From Hyphomicrobium_A sp963759735 (GTDB lineage: Bacteria; Pseudomonadota; Alphaproteobacteria; Rhizobiales; Hyphomicrobiaceae), in assembly GCA_963759735.1 (NCBI GenBank), contig CAVXAF010000004.1:310001-374000 (forward strand): 64,000 nucleotides of DNA, in the 5' to 3' direction. The position numbers were made by a program, and so were the translations under genes. Positions 47,331 to 55,777 of this stretch are shown in pieces. Position 1 is the stretch's first letter. The number at the start of each line of letters is the position of its first letter. The notes under the pieces were generated by a model. It saw only the letters and a list, made by a program, of their open reading frames with translations, had not been told where the DNA came from and did not search any database.

Positions 47331-47842
47331 CCTGAGCTGGCAGGGCGCTTGTACTCTGCGGGACCGCAAACAGCATCACGGCTGCCACACCAAGGGCGGC
47401 GAGACTTTAGCGATGACAGCTGGGTCTCAGACGTAACTGGCAGACGACGACCCACCGTCACTATGATGTGACCCTACGGCGTCGGCCGGTAAGCCACTTC
47501 TGCGGGCCTGCAGGCGTGCAGAGGAACTTCTACCGGCGTGCGCGCTTATGCTTGTTCTCCTTGGGCTTCCAGCCCAGTCACTTGAGGCCCTGGCATCCGT
47601 GCCGGGGCTTTTTTATAGAACCGGGACGTCCGTAAAAAGTTGAATACACGCCCCGACTGGGCGGCGCGGCTGGCGTCATCGCCACTGGCGGGCGACCCAT
47701 TGCCATGCAGTTCCCGCGGTATGAAACCGTACTGAGTTTATTAATTTCGCGCGAACGGTGAGGGCGGTGAGGAGTTGTCTTCTATGCTCGCTACGCCCTC
47801 GCGTACAACGGGCGGTTTGAGTTCCTATTCAGGAGTTTCATT
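47331..47842. other. non-coding stretch with a candidate small RNA
   Basis: About 510 bases without a supported gene. Between about 47480 and 47614 is a sequence with two hairpins, GGGCT-TCC-AGCCC near 47563-47575 and the terminator at 47587-47614, which looks like the 3' end of a small RNA. I do not recognise an Rfam family. Confidence 0.4.
47587..47614 (+). terminator. rho-independent terminator
   Basis: Stem GCCCTGGCA (47587-47595) with TGCCGGGGC (47600-47608, one G-T pair), loop TCCG, then TTTTTT. No protein gene ends just upstream, so it may terminate a non-coding transcript. Confidence 0.75.
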
Positions 47843-47917
47843 ATGCCTGTCATCCTGTGGCTACTCGGCGTCCCCATTACTTTGATTGTAATTTTGTGGC
47901 TAGTAGGAGTGTTCTAA
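47843..47917 (+). CDS. 24-residue hydrophobic membrane microprotein
   Basis: ATG 47843 is preceded by AGGAG (47831-47835, 7-base spacing). The product MPVILWLLGVPITLIVILWL plus VGVF is a single membrane helix with an internal GVP kink, ending at TAA 47915. The string MPV-LWLLGVP- is, from memory, recurrent in tiny proteins of Hyphomicrobiales. Too short for ordinary gene callers. Function unknown; the family is probably stress-linked, as inference. Confidence 0.7.
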   Translation: MPVILWLLGVPITLIVILWLVGVF

Positions 47918-48097
47918 CAGCGCAACCGAACGCAGACGGCGCGATGGGCACGGCGCGGTGGCGGTCGCGAGCGCGACGGCGACCCGGCTTAGCAGGCTGG
48001 CATACTCGTCAGTCTGTTATCGAGCGTTGGTAAGCGAATTATCGGAACCAATTTGCGGGGCGCGAATTGGCCCCCTTTAGTCTAGGAGGAAATAACA

Positions 48098-48382
48098 ATG
48101 AAACGTGGTATCTTAACTTTGGCAGCGTTGGCAATGATCGGCTGCACGGGCGCGTACGCCGCAGACGAAAAGGTGGATACAAAGGCTCCCGGTACGGAGG
48201 CCACAGAGGCCATGGACAGCCAAGTCCCGACGATGAAGGGTGATTGTGCAACCAACGCATCGGTGGACACCAAGGCGCCCGGTACGGAAGCGACGGAAGC
48301 CATGAGCAAAGAGGTTCCGACAATGAAGAGTGCGGACGCGTCGGACTGTGTTGACCAGCCGGGGTCCGCAGCGGGCAAGTAG
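48098..48382 (+). CDS. small exported protein with a duplicated 22-residue repeat
   Basis: 94 residues. Leader MKRGILTLAALAMIGCTGAYA; a Cys at 16 (MIGC) leaves open a lipoprotein form, but cleavage after AYA is also likely. The mature part contains VDTKAPGTEATEAM-x3-VPTMK twice, separated by a Cys-bearing linker (GDCATNAS), with a second Cys near the end (SDCVDQ). A strong ribosome-binding site (TAGGAGGAAATAAC) and a terminator right after show that it is an expressed unit. No family recognised. Confidence 0.78.
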   Translation: MKRGILTLAALAMIGCTGAYAADEKVDTKAPGTEATEAMDSQVPTMKGDCATNASVDTKAPGTEATEAMSKEVPTMKSADASDCVDQPGSAAGK

Positions 48383-48390
48383 AAACCAAA

Positions 48391-48421
48391 GAGGTCTCGC
48401 TGGATGGCGGGGCCTTTTTCT
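48391..48421 (+). terminator. rho-independent terminator
   Basis: Stem AGGTCTCGC with GCGGGGCCT (two G-T pairs), loop TGGATG, followed by TTTTTC. Directly after the repeat-peptide gene stop. Confidence 0.75.
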
Positions 48422-48607
48422 CTTCGCGCCCAGCCTCTCATCTGCGAGGCGCTCAAAATTCATCCGAGCGCTTCACTGGGCCTGCACGATCGAGAAACTG
48501 GACCATCGGGTTCGGCTCATGCCGCCGGCACCGAGATCAGCAAAACCCATTCGTCCCAGGGCGCCTCGAGCGCGTGCTGTTGAGCGGGAACTGATCTTGC
48601 GGATAGC

Positions 48608-48780
48608 ATGAAGGCCATGACTTCGCCTTCGATCGCGGCAGGAACGTCTATATCTGTCCGGGCGGCGCCGCGCTCACGCATTCCGGGATCGTCGATCAGG
48701 GGACGGCGGCCTCCCGCAAGGTGTCGCGCGACATCGACGAGGACGTAACGCGATCAGGTCCGTGCGCTCGCCAAAGGTCC
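48608..48780 (+). pseudogene. IS1182-family transposase C-terminal remnant
   Basis: The + strand reads DFAFDRGRNVYICPGGAAL, then RKVSRDIDEDV and, after a one-base shift, RDQVRALAK. This matches the zinc-motif and following part of IS1182 transposases with an internal deletion. Only a fossil. Confidence 0.55.
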
Positions 48781-49120
48781 TTAGTCCCACCCGCCACCTA
48801 CCTCATTCCTGAAGACCAAGTTACCCTTCAACGCCTCTCCGACATCCTCGACAACACCTATTGCGAGGCCGTGATCGAGGATCAGGGCGACATCTTCGTC
48901 AATGGGGGTCGAGATCCCTCTCTGGCTCCGTATCAGAGCCGAGTCCAAGCTCATCGTGATGTTCACTGCCTATGATGCAGAGAGCGCAATTCCCGCCGAC
49001 AGGATCAACGCCTTCAACGCCACCATCATCCTCCCGCAGTTCTCGGGAGAGGGCTCAATGCTGTGGGGAAGGTACTGGCTGACGTACGACGGCGGCCTCA
49101 ACGTCCGGCACTTCATGAAG
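48781..49120 (+). pseudogene. YbjN-like domain protein remnant
   Basis: EDQVTLQRLSDILDNTYCEA and VIEDQGDIFVN continue, after a surplus G in GGGGG near 48906, as GVEIPLWLRIRAESKLIVMF, NAFNATIILPQFS and WGRYWLTYDGGLNVRHFMKM. This is a YbjN/sensory-transduction-regulator-like fold. The reading then runs into antisense IS1182 sequence at about 49120, so the gene is interrupted. Confidence 0.5.
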
Positions 49121-49989
49121 ATGCTCTCCTTCGTGAAGCGGCCGTCGGTCTGCTTTGACTTGTCCCATACGGGCACGTGCGGAGCGATGCCCCGATCCCA
49201 GAGCCACTTCAGAAGCTTTGCCGCGCCATACGCGGTGTCGCCGCCGAGCCGTTGCGGTGCCAGCCGACGAAGCGGCCTCGACGCGGTCGAGCATGGTCTC
49301 GGTGATGGCGATCTCGTCCGAGCGGTTGATGCTGCTTGTGGATCCGTCAGCGACACCTCCTTCGGCGGTTTGCCGCCACCGCCGTCTTTGGAGCCATCGC
49401 CATCTCCACCTTCGCCCTCATCACCGCCGCGTGCGGCATCGAGGGCTGCCAAGTATGCACGAACTGCGCGGGACGCCTCCTCCGGCCCCGGCCAGTCGAT
49501 CGGCTGGTCGCCGGGGGCTCTCTTGTGCTTGTCGACGTCCGCCTTGATCAGGCTGGCATCGATCGAGAAGGCCTCGCCGCCAACGAGGCCGGCGACGATG
49601 CAGATCGTCACCACCCGCTCGAACACGCGGCGCAGGATATCGCTCTCGCGGAAGCGCTCGTGTCTGGCGCGTGAGAACGCAGAATGATCGGGGACCTGGT
49701 CTTCGATACCGAGCCTGCAATACCAGCGGTAGGCGAGGTTCACCTGGATCTCACGACAGATCATGCGCTCGGATCGGATGGCGAACACGTAGCCGACGAT
49801 GAGCATCCGGATCATCAGCTCGGGATCGATCGACGGCCGGCCGGTGTGCGAGTAGTAGGGCGCCAGCTCCTTGTGCACCCACCCGAGGTCAAGCACCGCG
49901 TCGATCTTGCGCACGAGGTGGTCCGGCGGCACCACGTCGTCGAGATTGAACTCGTAGAAGAACTGGCTGGACTTGCTGCGCCCCATCAT
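49105..49989 (-). pseudogene. IS1182 family transposase, truncated with internal deletion
   Basis: MMGRSKSSQFFYEFNLDDVV, HTGRPSIDPELMIRMLIVGY, YRWYCRLGIEDQVPDHSAF and GEAFSIDASLIKADVDKHKR are intact. The central part is shortened and out of frame, then GGDTAYGAAKLLKWLWDRG, APHVPVWDKSKQTDGRFTKE returns, and the homology ends at about 49120. The true C-terminus is missing. Non-functional. Confidence 0.8.
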
Positions 49990-50259
49990 GGCTCGCCTCA
50001 ACCGCTGACCGTCCTAACGCAACGGAATCATGGTTCGCCGGCGATCTCAACGGGAGTTCTGTAACACATTCTAGAGCGAAGCGGCCGTGCTCGCTCAAGT
50101 TCGAAGAGCATGATCAGCCGAGACGACTTTTGCGACTAGGTCGGGCGGGGGCAGCAGCCCGGAGCATCGGCTTCCAAGGGTTCAGTTGCGAAATAATCCG
50201 CCCTCACCACCTGGGGGGTTGGGGAAGGCGGTTTTCGCACGAGCCGGCAGTGAGCGGGT

Positions 50260-52776
50260 TCAGTACTTGATCTTGACGCCGCCGTAGGCAGCGAAGGGCA
50301 GGGACGGCGAGATGGTGCGCGGGTCGTTGAGCCCCGGTCCGCCGAGCGCGACGTCGATGTCGCTCGCGTCGTCGACCTCGTAGTACGTGCCGTAGAGGCC
50401 GTACCGCGAGTCGAAGAGGTTCTTGACGAGGCCATAGAGCTGCACGTTCTTGCTCACCTCGTACGACGTGTTCAGATCGACGCGCGCGTAGGGGCGCAGG
50501 TCGGCGCCTTTGCCCTCTGCGTTCGGGAAGAACGGGAAGTTGCTCGCGGCGACGAGGTCCGTTCCAATCTTCCATTGCGAGGTCAGCCAGTACTGGACGC
50601 CCGCCTTCCAGCGATGCTGCGGGATGCCGGGCAACCGCTCGCCCTCCGCAAGAAACGCACACACGCCTGTCGGGTCGTTGCACTTGTCGAGCGTGGCGTC
50701 GACGAAGGCGTAGGAGCCGTAGACCTGCCACATGCGGGTTTCGTAGGTCGCTTCCAGCTCGACGCCCTGGCGCAGGGTATCGCCGGCATTGAGGAAGTAG
50801 AGACGCGTGCCGGTCGAGACGGGCAGGATGTCGTCCGACGCCAAGGTGCGGAACAGCCCGGCCGACCAAGTGAACTTGCCGACGCCGTCGGTTCCCTGGC
50901 CGCGCAGTCCGGCTTCGGCCGTTTGCCCGACCACCTGCTTCAGCGGCGGATCGTCGGTGAGGAAGCTCTCGATCAAGCAGGGGTTCTCCGGCTCGGCGCA
51001 GCCGAGTTCCGCCGGCGTCGGGGCGCGGTTCGATTCCGAGTAGCCGCCATAGACCGAGAGACCTTTCGTCAGCTCGTAGTTGGCGCCTGCCATGGGATTG
51101 AAGCGCTCGTACTTGTTGGTAGCATTGAGGCCCGGAAACTCGCCCGTCTTATCTTCCAGCTTGATGGTCGCGTGATTGTAGCGGCCGCCGACAGTCACAG
51201 TGAACTGATCGGTCACTTCCAACGCGTTGGAGAAGTAGAGGCCGACATAGGTGTTCGTAGTGTCGAGATTGCGCGGAGCGAGAGGATCGTCCTCGTCGGC
51301 GGGCTGATCGACGCCGCCGACGAAGGTGCCGGAGCCGGTCACCACGTACCCAGGCTGGATCTCGCCGACCTCGCTCGAGGTCTTGTAGTTCGAGCTGCCA
51401 TGATCGTAAGAGACGCCGGCGAGAAACAGATTGTTGAGGCCGAAGACCTTGGCCTTCTCCTGAGCCTCCAACGCGCCGCCCCAACTGTCGCTGGTGGTGG
51501 CGAGACGTTCGATAGAACCCAACCTATCCTCAGCGGCAATGTCAGAAGGAATTTGAGCACCGTTCTGATCGAAGACAAGTACGTCGTCGTCGATACAGAG
51601 AAAATCGTCATCGCCCGGCGGTTCTTCGCAAGGCTCGATCTCGGTCAGGTTGCCGTCGACGACGCGGTTCTTGTAGCGGCGGTAGTAACCGACGCCGGAA
51701 AGCGTCAGCGTATCTGTCGCCTTCACCGAGGCCGAGATCGTCGGCATGTAGACTTCGAGGTCTGTCGTCTGCGGGGAGGTGAAAGTGTTGCTCCAGCTCC
51801 GGTCGAGCAGCTCGATCGGGGCGGCTGAAGTCGCGCCGAAATGGTTGTCGGCCGCGGTCAGGCTGAAGTGAACCTCGGCGAAGGTGCCCTTGAGTCCGAA
51901 GTCGCCGTAGAAGCGGCGCACCTCGCTTTCGGAGAAGTGGCGGAAGCCGTCGTCCTCGAACCATTCGCCGGCGACGTAGACGCCCGCGTTGCCGGCCGCA
52001 CCGCTGGCCTGGATGCCGACTTGCTTGCGGCCGAACGAGCCGAACATGACGTCGAGCTCGCCGCCCTGATAGCTGAAGCCGTCCTTCATCTGGATGCTGA
52101 CGGCGCCCCCGAGGGCGTTGAGGCCGAACGACGGGTTGTTGCTGACCACGGACATTGAAGAGATGGCGTTGCTGGGGATGACATCCCAGTTCACGACGTC
52201 GCCGAAGGCTTCGTTGATGCGCACGCCGTTCTGGTAGACGGCGATGCCCTGTGCGCGGCCGCTGACCGGGGAGGCGTCGAAGCCGCGATAGGACAGCTCC
52301 GCGCGCAGTGGATTCCCGGCGGCATCGGATATGATGACGCCCGGCACCTTCTGCTGCAGCGCCTGTTGGATCGAGCCCGTGCCTTCCGCCTCAATATCAG
52401 CGTCGGTGACGTTGGTCACCGCGCTCGGCACGGTGATGGGCGCGGCCGCGGCTGGCACACCCGCTGAAGTTCCGCCCGCGCCAGGCGTTCCGACGCCCGT
52501 CGCAGCGCTGTTGATGCCGCTGAGAGGCGACACCGCGGGTGCCTTCTTCTTGGCCTTGGCAGCTTTCTGGGCCGGCGTATCTTGCACGATGTCGATGGCA
52601 GGTAGTTCTGTGACGCCGGCTGCAGGAGGGGCGGGCTTCGGTTCCGGAGGCGGCGACTGAGCAGGTGCCGGCGGAGCAGCGGTCGGTGGCGCGGCACCGT
52701 CCGTGGACTGGGCCGCAGCAGCCGACACCAGCGCGATCGAAACGGCGATCGCCGAACACGCGATACTCGTACGCAT
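50260..52776 (-). CDS. TonB-dependent outer-membrane receptor
   Basis: 838 residues. Signal peptide (MRTSIACSAIAVSIALVSAA to AAQ), a Pro/Ala-rich spacer, plug domain (LPAIDIVQDT, QQALQQKVPGVIISDAAGNP, RGFDASPVSGRAQGIAVYQN, FGLNALGGAVSIQMKDGF), then the 22-strand barrel ending in the usual aromatic-terminal strand (AAYGGVKIKY). It transports a siderophore, metal complex or cofactor; the ligand cannot be read. XoxF in this genome makes lanthanide-complex uptake a possible role, but iron is the default. It stands alone inside the accessory region with no TonB/ABC partner. Confidence 0.93.
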   Translation of the reverse strand: MRTSIACSAIAVSIALVSAAAAQSTDGAAPPTAAPPAPAQSPPPEPKPAPPAAGVTELPAIDIVQDTPAQKAAKAKKKAPAVSPLSGINSAATGVGTPGAGGTSAGVPAAAAPITVPSAVTNVTDADIEAEGTGSIQQALQQKVPGVIISDAAGNPLRAELSYRGFDASPVSGRAQGIAVYQNGVRINEAFGDVVNWDVIPSNAISSMSVVSNNPSFGLNALGGAVSIQMKDGFSYQGGELDVMFGSFGRKQVGIQASGAAGNAGVYVAGEWFEDDGFRHFSESEVRRFYGDFGLKGTFAEVHFSLTAADNHFGATSAAPIELLDRSWSNTFTSPQTTDLEVYMPTISASVKATDTLTLSGVGYYRRYKNRVVDGNLTEIEPCEEPPGDDDFLCIDDDVLVFDQNGAQIPSDIAAEDRLGSIERLATTSDSWGGALEAQEKAKVFGLNNLFLAGVSYDHGSSNYKTSSEVGEIQPGYVVTGSGTFVGGVDQPADEDDPLAPRNLDTTNTYVGLYFSNALEVTDQFTVTVGGRYNHATIKLEDKTGEFPGLNATNKYERFNPMAGANYELTKGLSVYGGYSESNRAPTPAELGCAEPENPCLIESFLTDDPPLKQVVGQTAEAGLRGQGTDGVGKFTWSAGLFRTLASDDILPVSTGTRLYFLNAGDTLRQGVELEATYETRMWQVYGSYAFVDATLDKCNDPTGVCAFLAEGERLPGIPQHRWKAGVQYWLTSQWKIGTDLVAASNFPFFPNAEGKGADLRPYARVDLNTSYEVSKNVQLYGLVKNLFDSRYGLYGTYYEVDDASDIDVALGGPGLNDPRTISPSLPFAAYGGVKIKY

Positions 52777-53056
52777 TACTCTCCCCCCACGCGCCGCGCC
52801 TACAAGTGCGGCTTACCCGTGAGTTGACTATGTGAAGTCGTGGACACGCTGGTCAACGAAGTAGGAGATAGAGTCTCTTGTTGTTAGAAAAGTGTGACCC
52901 GGAAAACTCGGGAAAAGTTCCCGACTGATAGGGCAAAAATTCCCAGTCGCAACTTACGCGCAGAGAAACAGCACTGGTTCGAGGGCAATAGCTGGCGAAC
53001 TGTCGGCGGGCCGCTGCTGCGAGGAAGGGTCACCTTAAACGCAAGCATGGCCAGGA

Positions 53057-53106
53057 CGGCAAAAAAAAGAGGTCACTCCCTGGGGGGTAGGTGACCTCGT
53101 TTGCCG
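53057..53106 (-). terminator. long two-part hairpin with T-run on the minus strand
   Basis: Inner stem GAGGTCAC (53069-53076) / GTGACCTC (53091-53098) and outer stem CGGCAAA (53057-53063) / TTTGCCG (53100-53106). On the minus strand the inner hairpin is followed by TTTTTTTT, as in a rho-independent terminator. No obvious gene on that strand precedes it. Confidence 0.5.
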
Positions 53107-53125
53107 ACAAGAAGCGGCAAGAGTT

Positions 53126-53167
53126 GACGCAGTGTGGTCTGGCCGGCGCGTTCCGGCCAACTGCGTC
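53126..53167. repeat. long imperfect hairpin
   Basis: GACGCAGT (53126-53133) pairs with ACTGCGTC (53160-53167), and GGCCGG (53141-53146) with CCGGCC (53153-53158), loop CGCGTT. Directly beside the preceding hairpin. Function unknown. Confidence 0.5.
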
Positions 53168-53495
53168 TATGAGAGAAAGGGGCGGCCGGCAGCGCGCCTT
53201 CGTCAAGTCACCTTCCGACGCTGACCAGCTTTTGCCCGATTGCCGTGCTTTCCCGGCCATAGTCGGCCAAGTTCCCGTCAAGCTAAAGGGAAATTTCCCG
53301 GTATCGGGAAACTGATCGAGCAACTCCGGCGGCCCTGCGGACGGGTGAGGCTCACGTCTGCTTCTGGCCGATGCTGTCGAAAAAGGCCGCTGCGACCGAG
53401 AACAGCCGGCGCTGATCGCCTCTTCGCCGCCCCATCATCGCACAGCTCCGCCTCTGATAGCGATCAGACGACGAAATCACCGTTCGGCGGCCACT

Positions 53496-53640
53496 TGACC
53501 TGCTCCCGTAAAACTGGACCGCTGAGAGCTGGAATTTTCCACTTATGATCCCTGGGGCTCATGAGGAGGGAAGTTCGATGAAGCGCTCGAAGTTCTCGGA
53601 GGCGCAGATCGCCTTCGTGCTGCGCCAGGCCGAGGAAACC
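53496..53640 (+). mobile_element. IS3-family element 5' fragment (terminal repeat plus start of orfA)
   Basis: The terminal repeat TGACCTGCTCCC starts at 53496, followed by ATG 53578 with GGAGGGAAG upstream encoding MKRSKFSEAQIAFVLRQAEE. Similarity to orfA ends there. The same end sequence as IS3-B; a truncated copy of a related element. Confidence 0.75.
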
Positions 53641-53697
53641 GGCATCAGCCAGAACGCCGGCAGCTCGCCTGTGAGCAGCGCTCCGCCGCTTCGGAAC

Positions 53698-55608
53698 CTA
53701 GTCAGTCTGCGACAAGAGAGGCGTGATACGTCGCACGGCGACTCGCCGGTTCTCCCGCGAGGGTCCTTCGCTTGGCACTTTGAGGTACTCCTCCCCGTAT
53801 CCTTGGGTGGTGAGATTCTCGGGAGGCACACGGAATTCATCAGAGAGTATGATGGCGACAGATTCGGCGCGCCTGTCTGAAAGTGAGAGGTTATCTATGT
53901 CGGACCCAACCGCGTCTGTGTGACCCTCGATCATGAACATTTCGTCCGGGTTCCTTTGCAGAACGCGCTTCAAGACGCGCGCGATGCGCTCGAGCCTCGG
54001 GTATTGACTTTCCTCGACCTCCCAGGAGCCGAATGCGAAGTTGATGGCATCAAGATCCACGCGCCGCATCCGCTCGCGCACTCCGTAACCGTAGCGAACC
54101 TCTTCCAGCGAGTAGCGGCGATCCAGCCGCTCGACAGGCGGGGCAATCAGCGCCTCGTATATGTCGTCCTCTGAGGCCTCATCATAATCGACGATGTACT
54201 TGGCACGCGAAATTCGTACTGAAGGCGGCGGGAGCCTGAGGAATACGTTGCCGTATCCCCTGGGACGTGACTTGTAGAAACGGCTGTTGTCGACGAGTAC
54301 AATCTCTCGGCCGCCGGCGCCTCGCCGCGAGCGGCGCAACAAACGGCCATCTTCGTCTTCGATGTTGATAATCTCTACACCGCCGATACTCAGATAGATG
54401 GACAGCGTAGTGCCATCCTTGCGACGCTCGCGCTTGACGCGTTTACCCAAGCGAGCAAAGCGTCGTTCCTCATCGTGTCGCACATAGGCGCGGTCTTTTT
54501 CCAGGATTATGCGGCGGTCGTCCGGTTCCTCGAGAATGGCCCGCCGTCCGCCGTCCTCAGTGCGTTCGCGCCGCTGTCTGCGCACCTGCTCAAATGCTTG
54601 GGTTTTTTCCCGCGTATCGCGACCTTCAGCTCGTTTTCCAACTTCGATGCGTTCCTGGGCCGCTTCGCGCTTTGCCTTCTCAAACTCGGCGTCTGCCCCG
54701 GCGCGTTCCTCTTTCAACTGATCGACGGCCTGCTTCTCGGTTTTCGGTTCGAAGCGGCGCTCCCGACCTCGGGGAGCTTCTCGCACCACTTCGTCATCTT
54801 TGGGCTCGACGCGTGAGCGATCCGTTTCCGTTTCCGTTTGTGTTCGCTGTTTCTGCTCTGTGGGCTTGGCGGCGTCGGTGTCGACACGCTGCTTCTCGGC
54901 CTCCGCCTTGGCCCTCTCTGACTGCTCCTGCTGCTCCCGCGCGGAGCGTTCTGCTTCCTCCTGCTGCTTCTGTTTCCCGGCGCGTTCGGCGTCTTTCTTC
55001 TGGCCCTTGGGGGCGCGCTCAGCTTCCTGCTTCTGCTGAGCAGCGCGTTCGGCTTCCTCTTGCTGCTTCCCACTGGCGCGTTCGGCTTCCTTTTGCTGCT
55101 GTTGCTTGGCAGCACGCTCGGCGTCCTTCTGCTGTTCTCTCGCCGCGCGCTCAGCTTCTTTCTGCTGCTCTCTGGCGGCCCGCTCCGCTTCTTGTTGCTG
55201 CTTACGCTCGCCGCGCTCCGCGTCTTCCTGCTGCTTCCTGGCAGCGCCATCAGCCTCCTCCTGTTTCTGCTGTTCTCTCGCGTCGCGGTCAGCTTCTTTC
55301 TGCTGCTCTCTGGCGGCTCGCTCCGCTTCTTTTTCCTGCTTACGTTCGGCGCGTTCGGCTTCCTTTTGCTGCTTCTGCTGCTCTCTGCCAGCGCCGTTAT
55401 CATCACCGCGCCGCTTGCGGTCGCCTTTTTCGTCTTCCGAAGGAGCATCCTCAGCCGCAGGCTCGTCCTGAGCTGCCTGCGCCAACTTCACAATCTTCTC
55501 GACGGGTGAAGCATCTGCAAAATCGGGACTTCCACTGATCACTAAGCCGAGTGCCGACCCGGCTAAAGCCGCAGCCAGGAGCTTGATGGTGATGGGAGCA
55601 TTCGACAT
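53698..55608 (-). CDS. OmpA-family protein with long Gln/Glu/Ala-rich coiled region
   Basis: About 636 residues. Signal-like N-terminus (MSNAPITIKLLAAALAGSAL), then roughly 230 residues of a degenerate repeat with units like AREQQKEAERA, then a basic region and a conserved C-terminal part. The latter includes the OmpA peptidoglycan-binding motif (FAFGSWEVEESQYPRLERIA, MIEGHTDAVGSDIDNLSLSD, RRAESVAIIL, GYGEEYLKVPSEGPSRENRR). The periplasmic coil probably spans to the cell wall. ATG 55608 is chosen. The open frame continues upstream into the tadG fragment, but that joining is accidental. Confidence 0.85.
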   Translation of the reverse strand: MSNAPITIKLLAAALAGSALGLVISGSPDFADASPVEKIVKLAQAAQDEPAAEDAPSEDEKGDRKRRGDDNGAGREQQKQQKEAERAERKQEKEAERAAREQQKEADRDAREQQKQEEADGAARKQQEDAERGERKQQQEAERAAREQQKEAERAAREQQKDAERAAKQQQQKEAERASGKQQEEAERAAQQKQEAERAPKGQKKDAERAGKQKQQEEAERSAREQQEQSERAKAEAEKQRVDTDAAKPTEQKQRTQTETETDRSRVEPKDDEVVREAPRGRERRFEPKTEKQAVDQLKEERAGADAEFEKAKREAAQERIEVGKRAEGRDTREKTQAFEQVRRQRRERTEDGGRRAILEEPDDRRIILEKDRAYVRHDEERRFARLGKRVKRERRKDGTTLSIYLSIGGVEIINIEDEDGRLLRRSRRGAGGREIVLVDNSRFYKSRPRGYGNVFLRLPPPSVRISRAKYIVDYDEASEDDIYEALIAPPVERLDRRYSLEEVRYGYGVRERMRRVDLDAINFAFGSWEVEESQYPRLERIARVLKRVLQRNPDEMFMIEGHTDAVGSDIDNLSLSDRRAESVAIILSDEFRVPPENLTTQGYGEEYLKVPSEGPSRENRRVAVRRITPLLSQTD

Positions 55609-55777
55609 TAGTTCATCAATCCTTTTGGCGCCCGTGGTGCACCACATGCGCACTGGCGCCAACCTTCCCTGCACACGTGATAGTACTTGGTGGAAACGCA
55701 ACGCTTGCGCGGCAAGTTCCCGGCCAACATGCTTCGGCCCAATCTCCAACGCACGAACCTCGCAGAGAGCGAACCGG

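Larger units (their letters stand above)
52777..53495. other. non-coding, structure-rich region upstream of the TonB-dependent receptor
   Basis: About 720 bases. No convincing gene. It holds several copies of a TTCCCG/CGGGAA motif (CGGGAAAAGTTCCCG 52909-52923; GGGAAATTTCCC 53288-53299; TTTCCCG-GTAT-CGGGAAA 53294-53311) and two long hairpins (53057-53106, 53126-53167). Confidence 0.55.

Noticed and set aside
53126..53167. Integron attC site
   Set aside because: There is a hairpin with a GTTGACG-like arm, but no matching core sites at both ends and no integrase or cassette genes.
54800..55540. CRISPR-like or direct-repeat array in the OmpA gene
   Set aside because: The repeats are degenerate, in frame and coding (Q/E/A-rich coil), without spacers.
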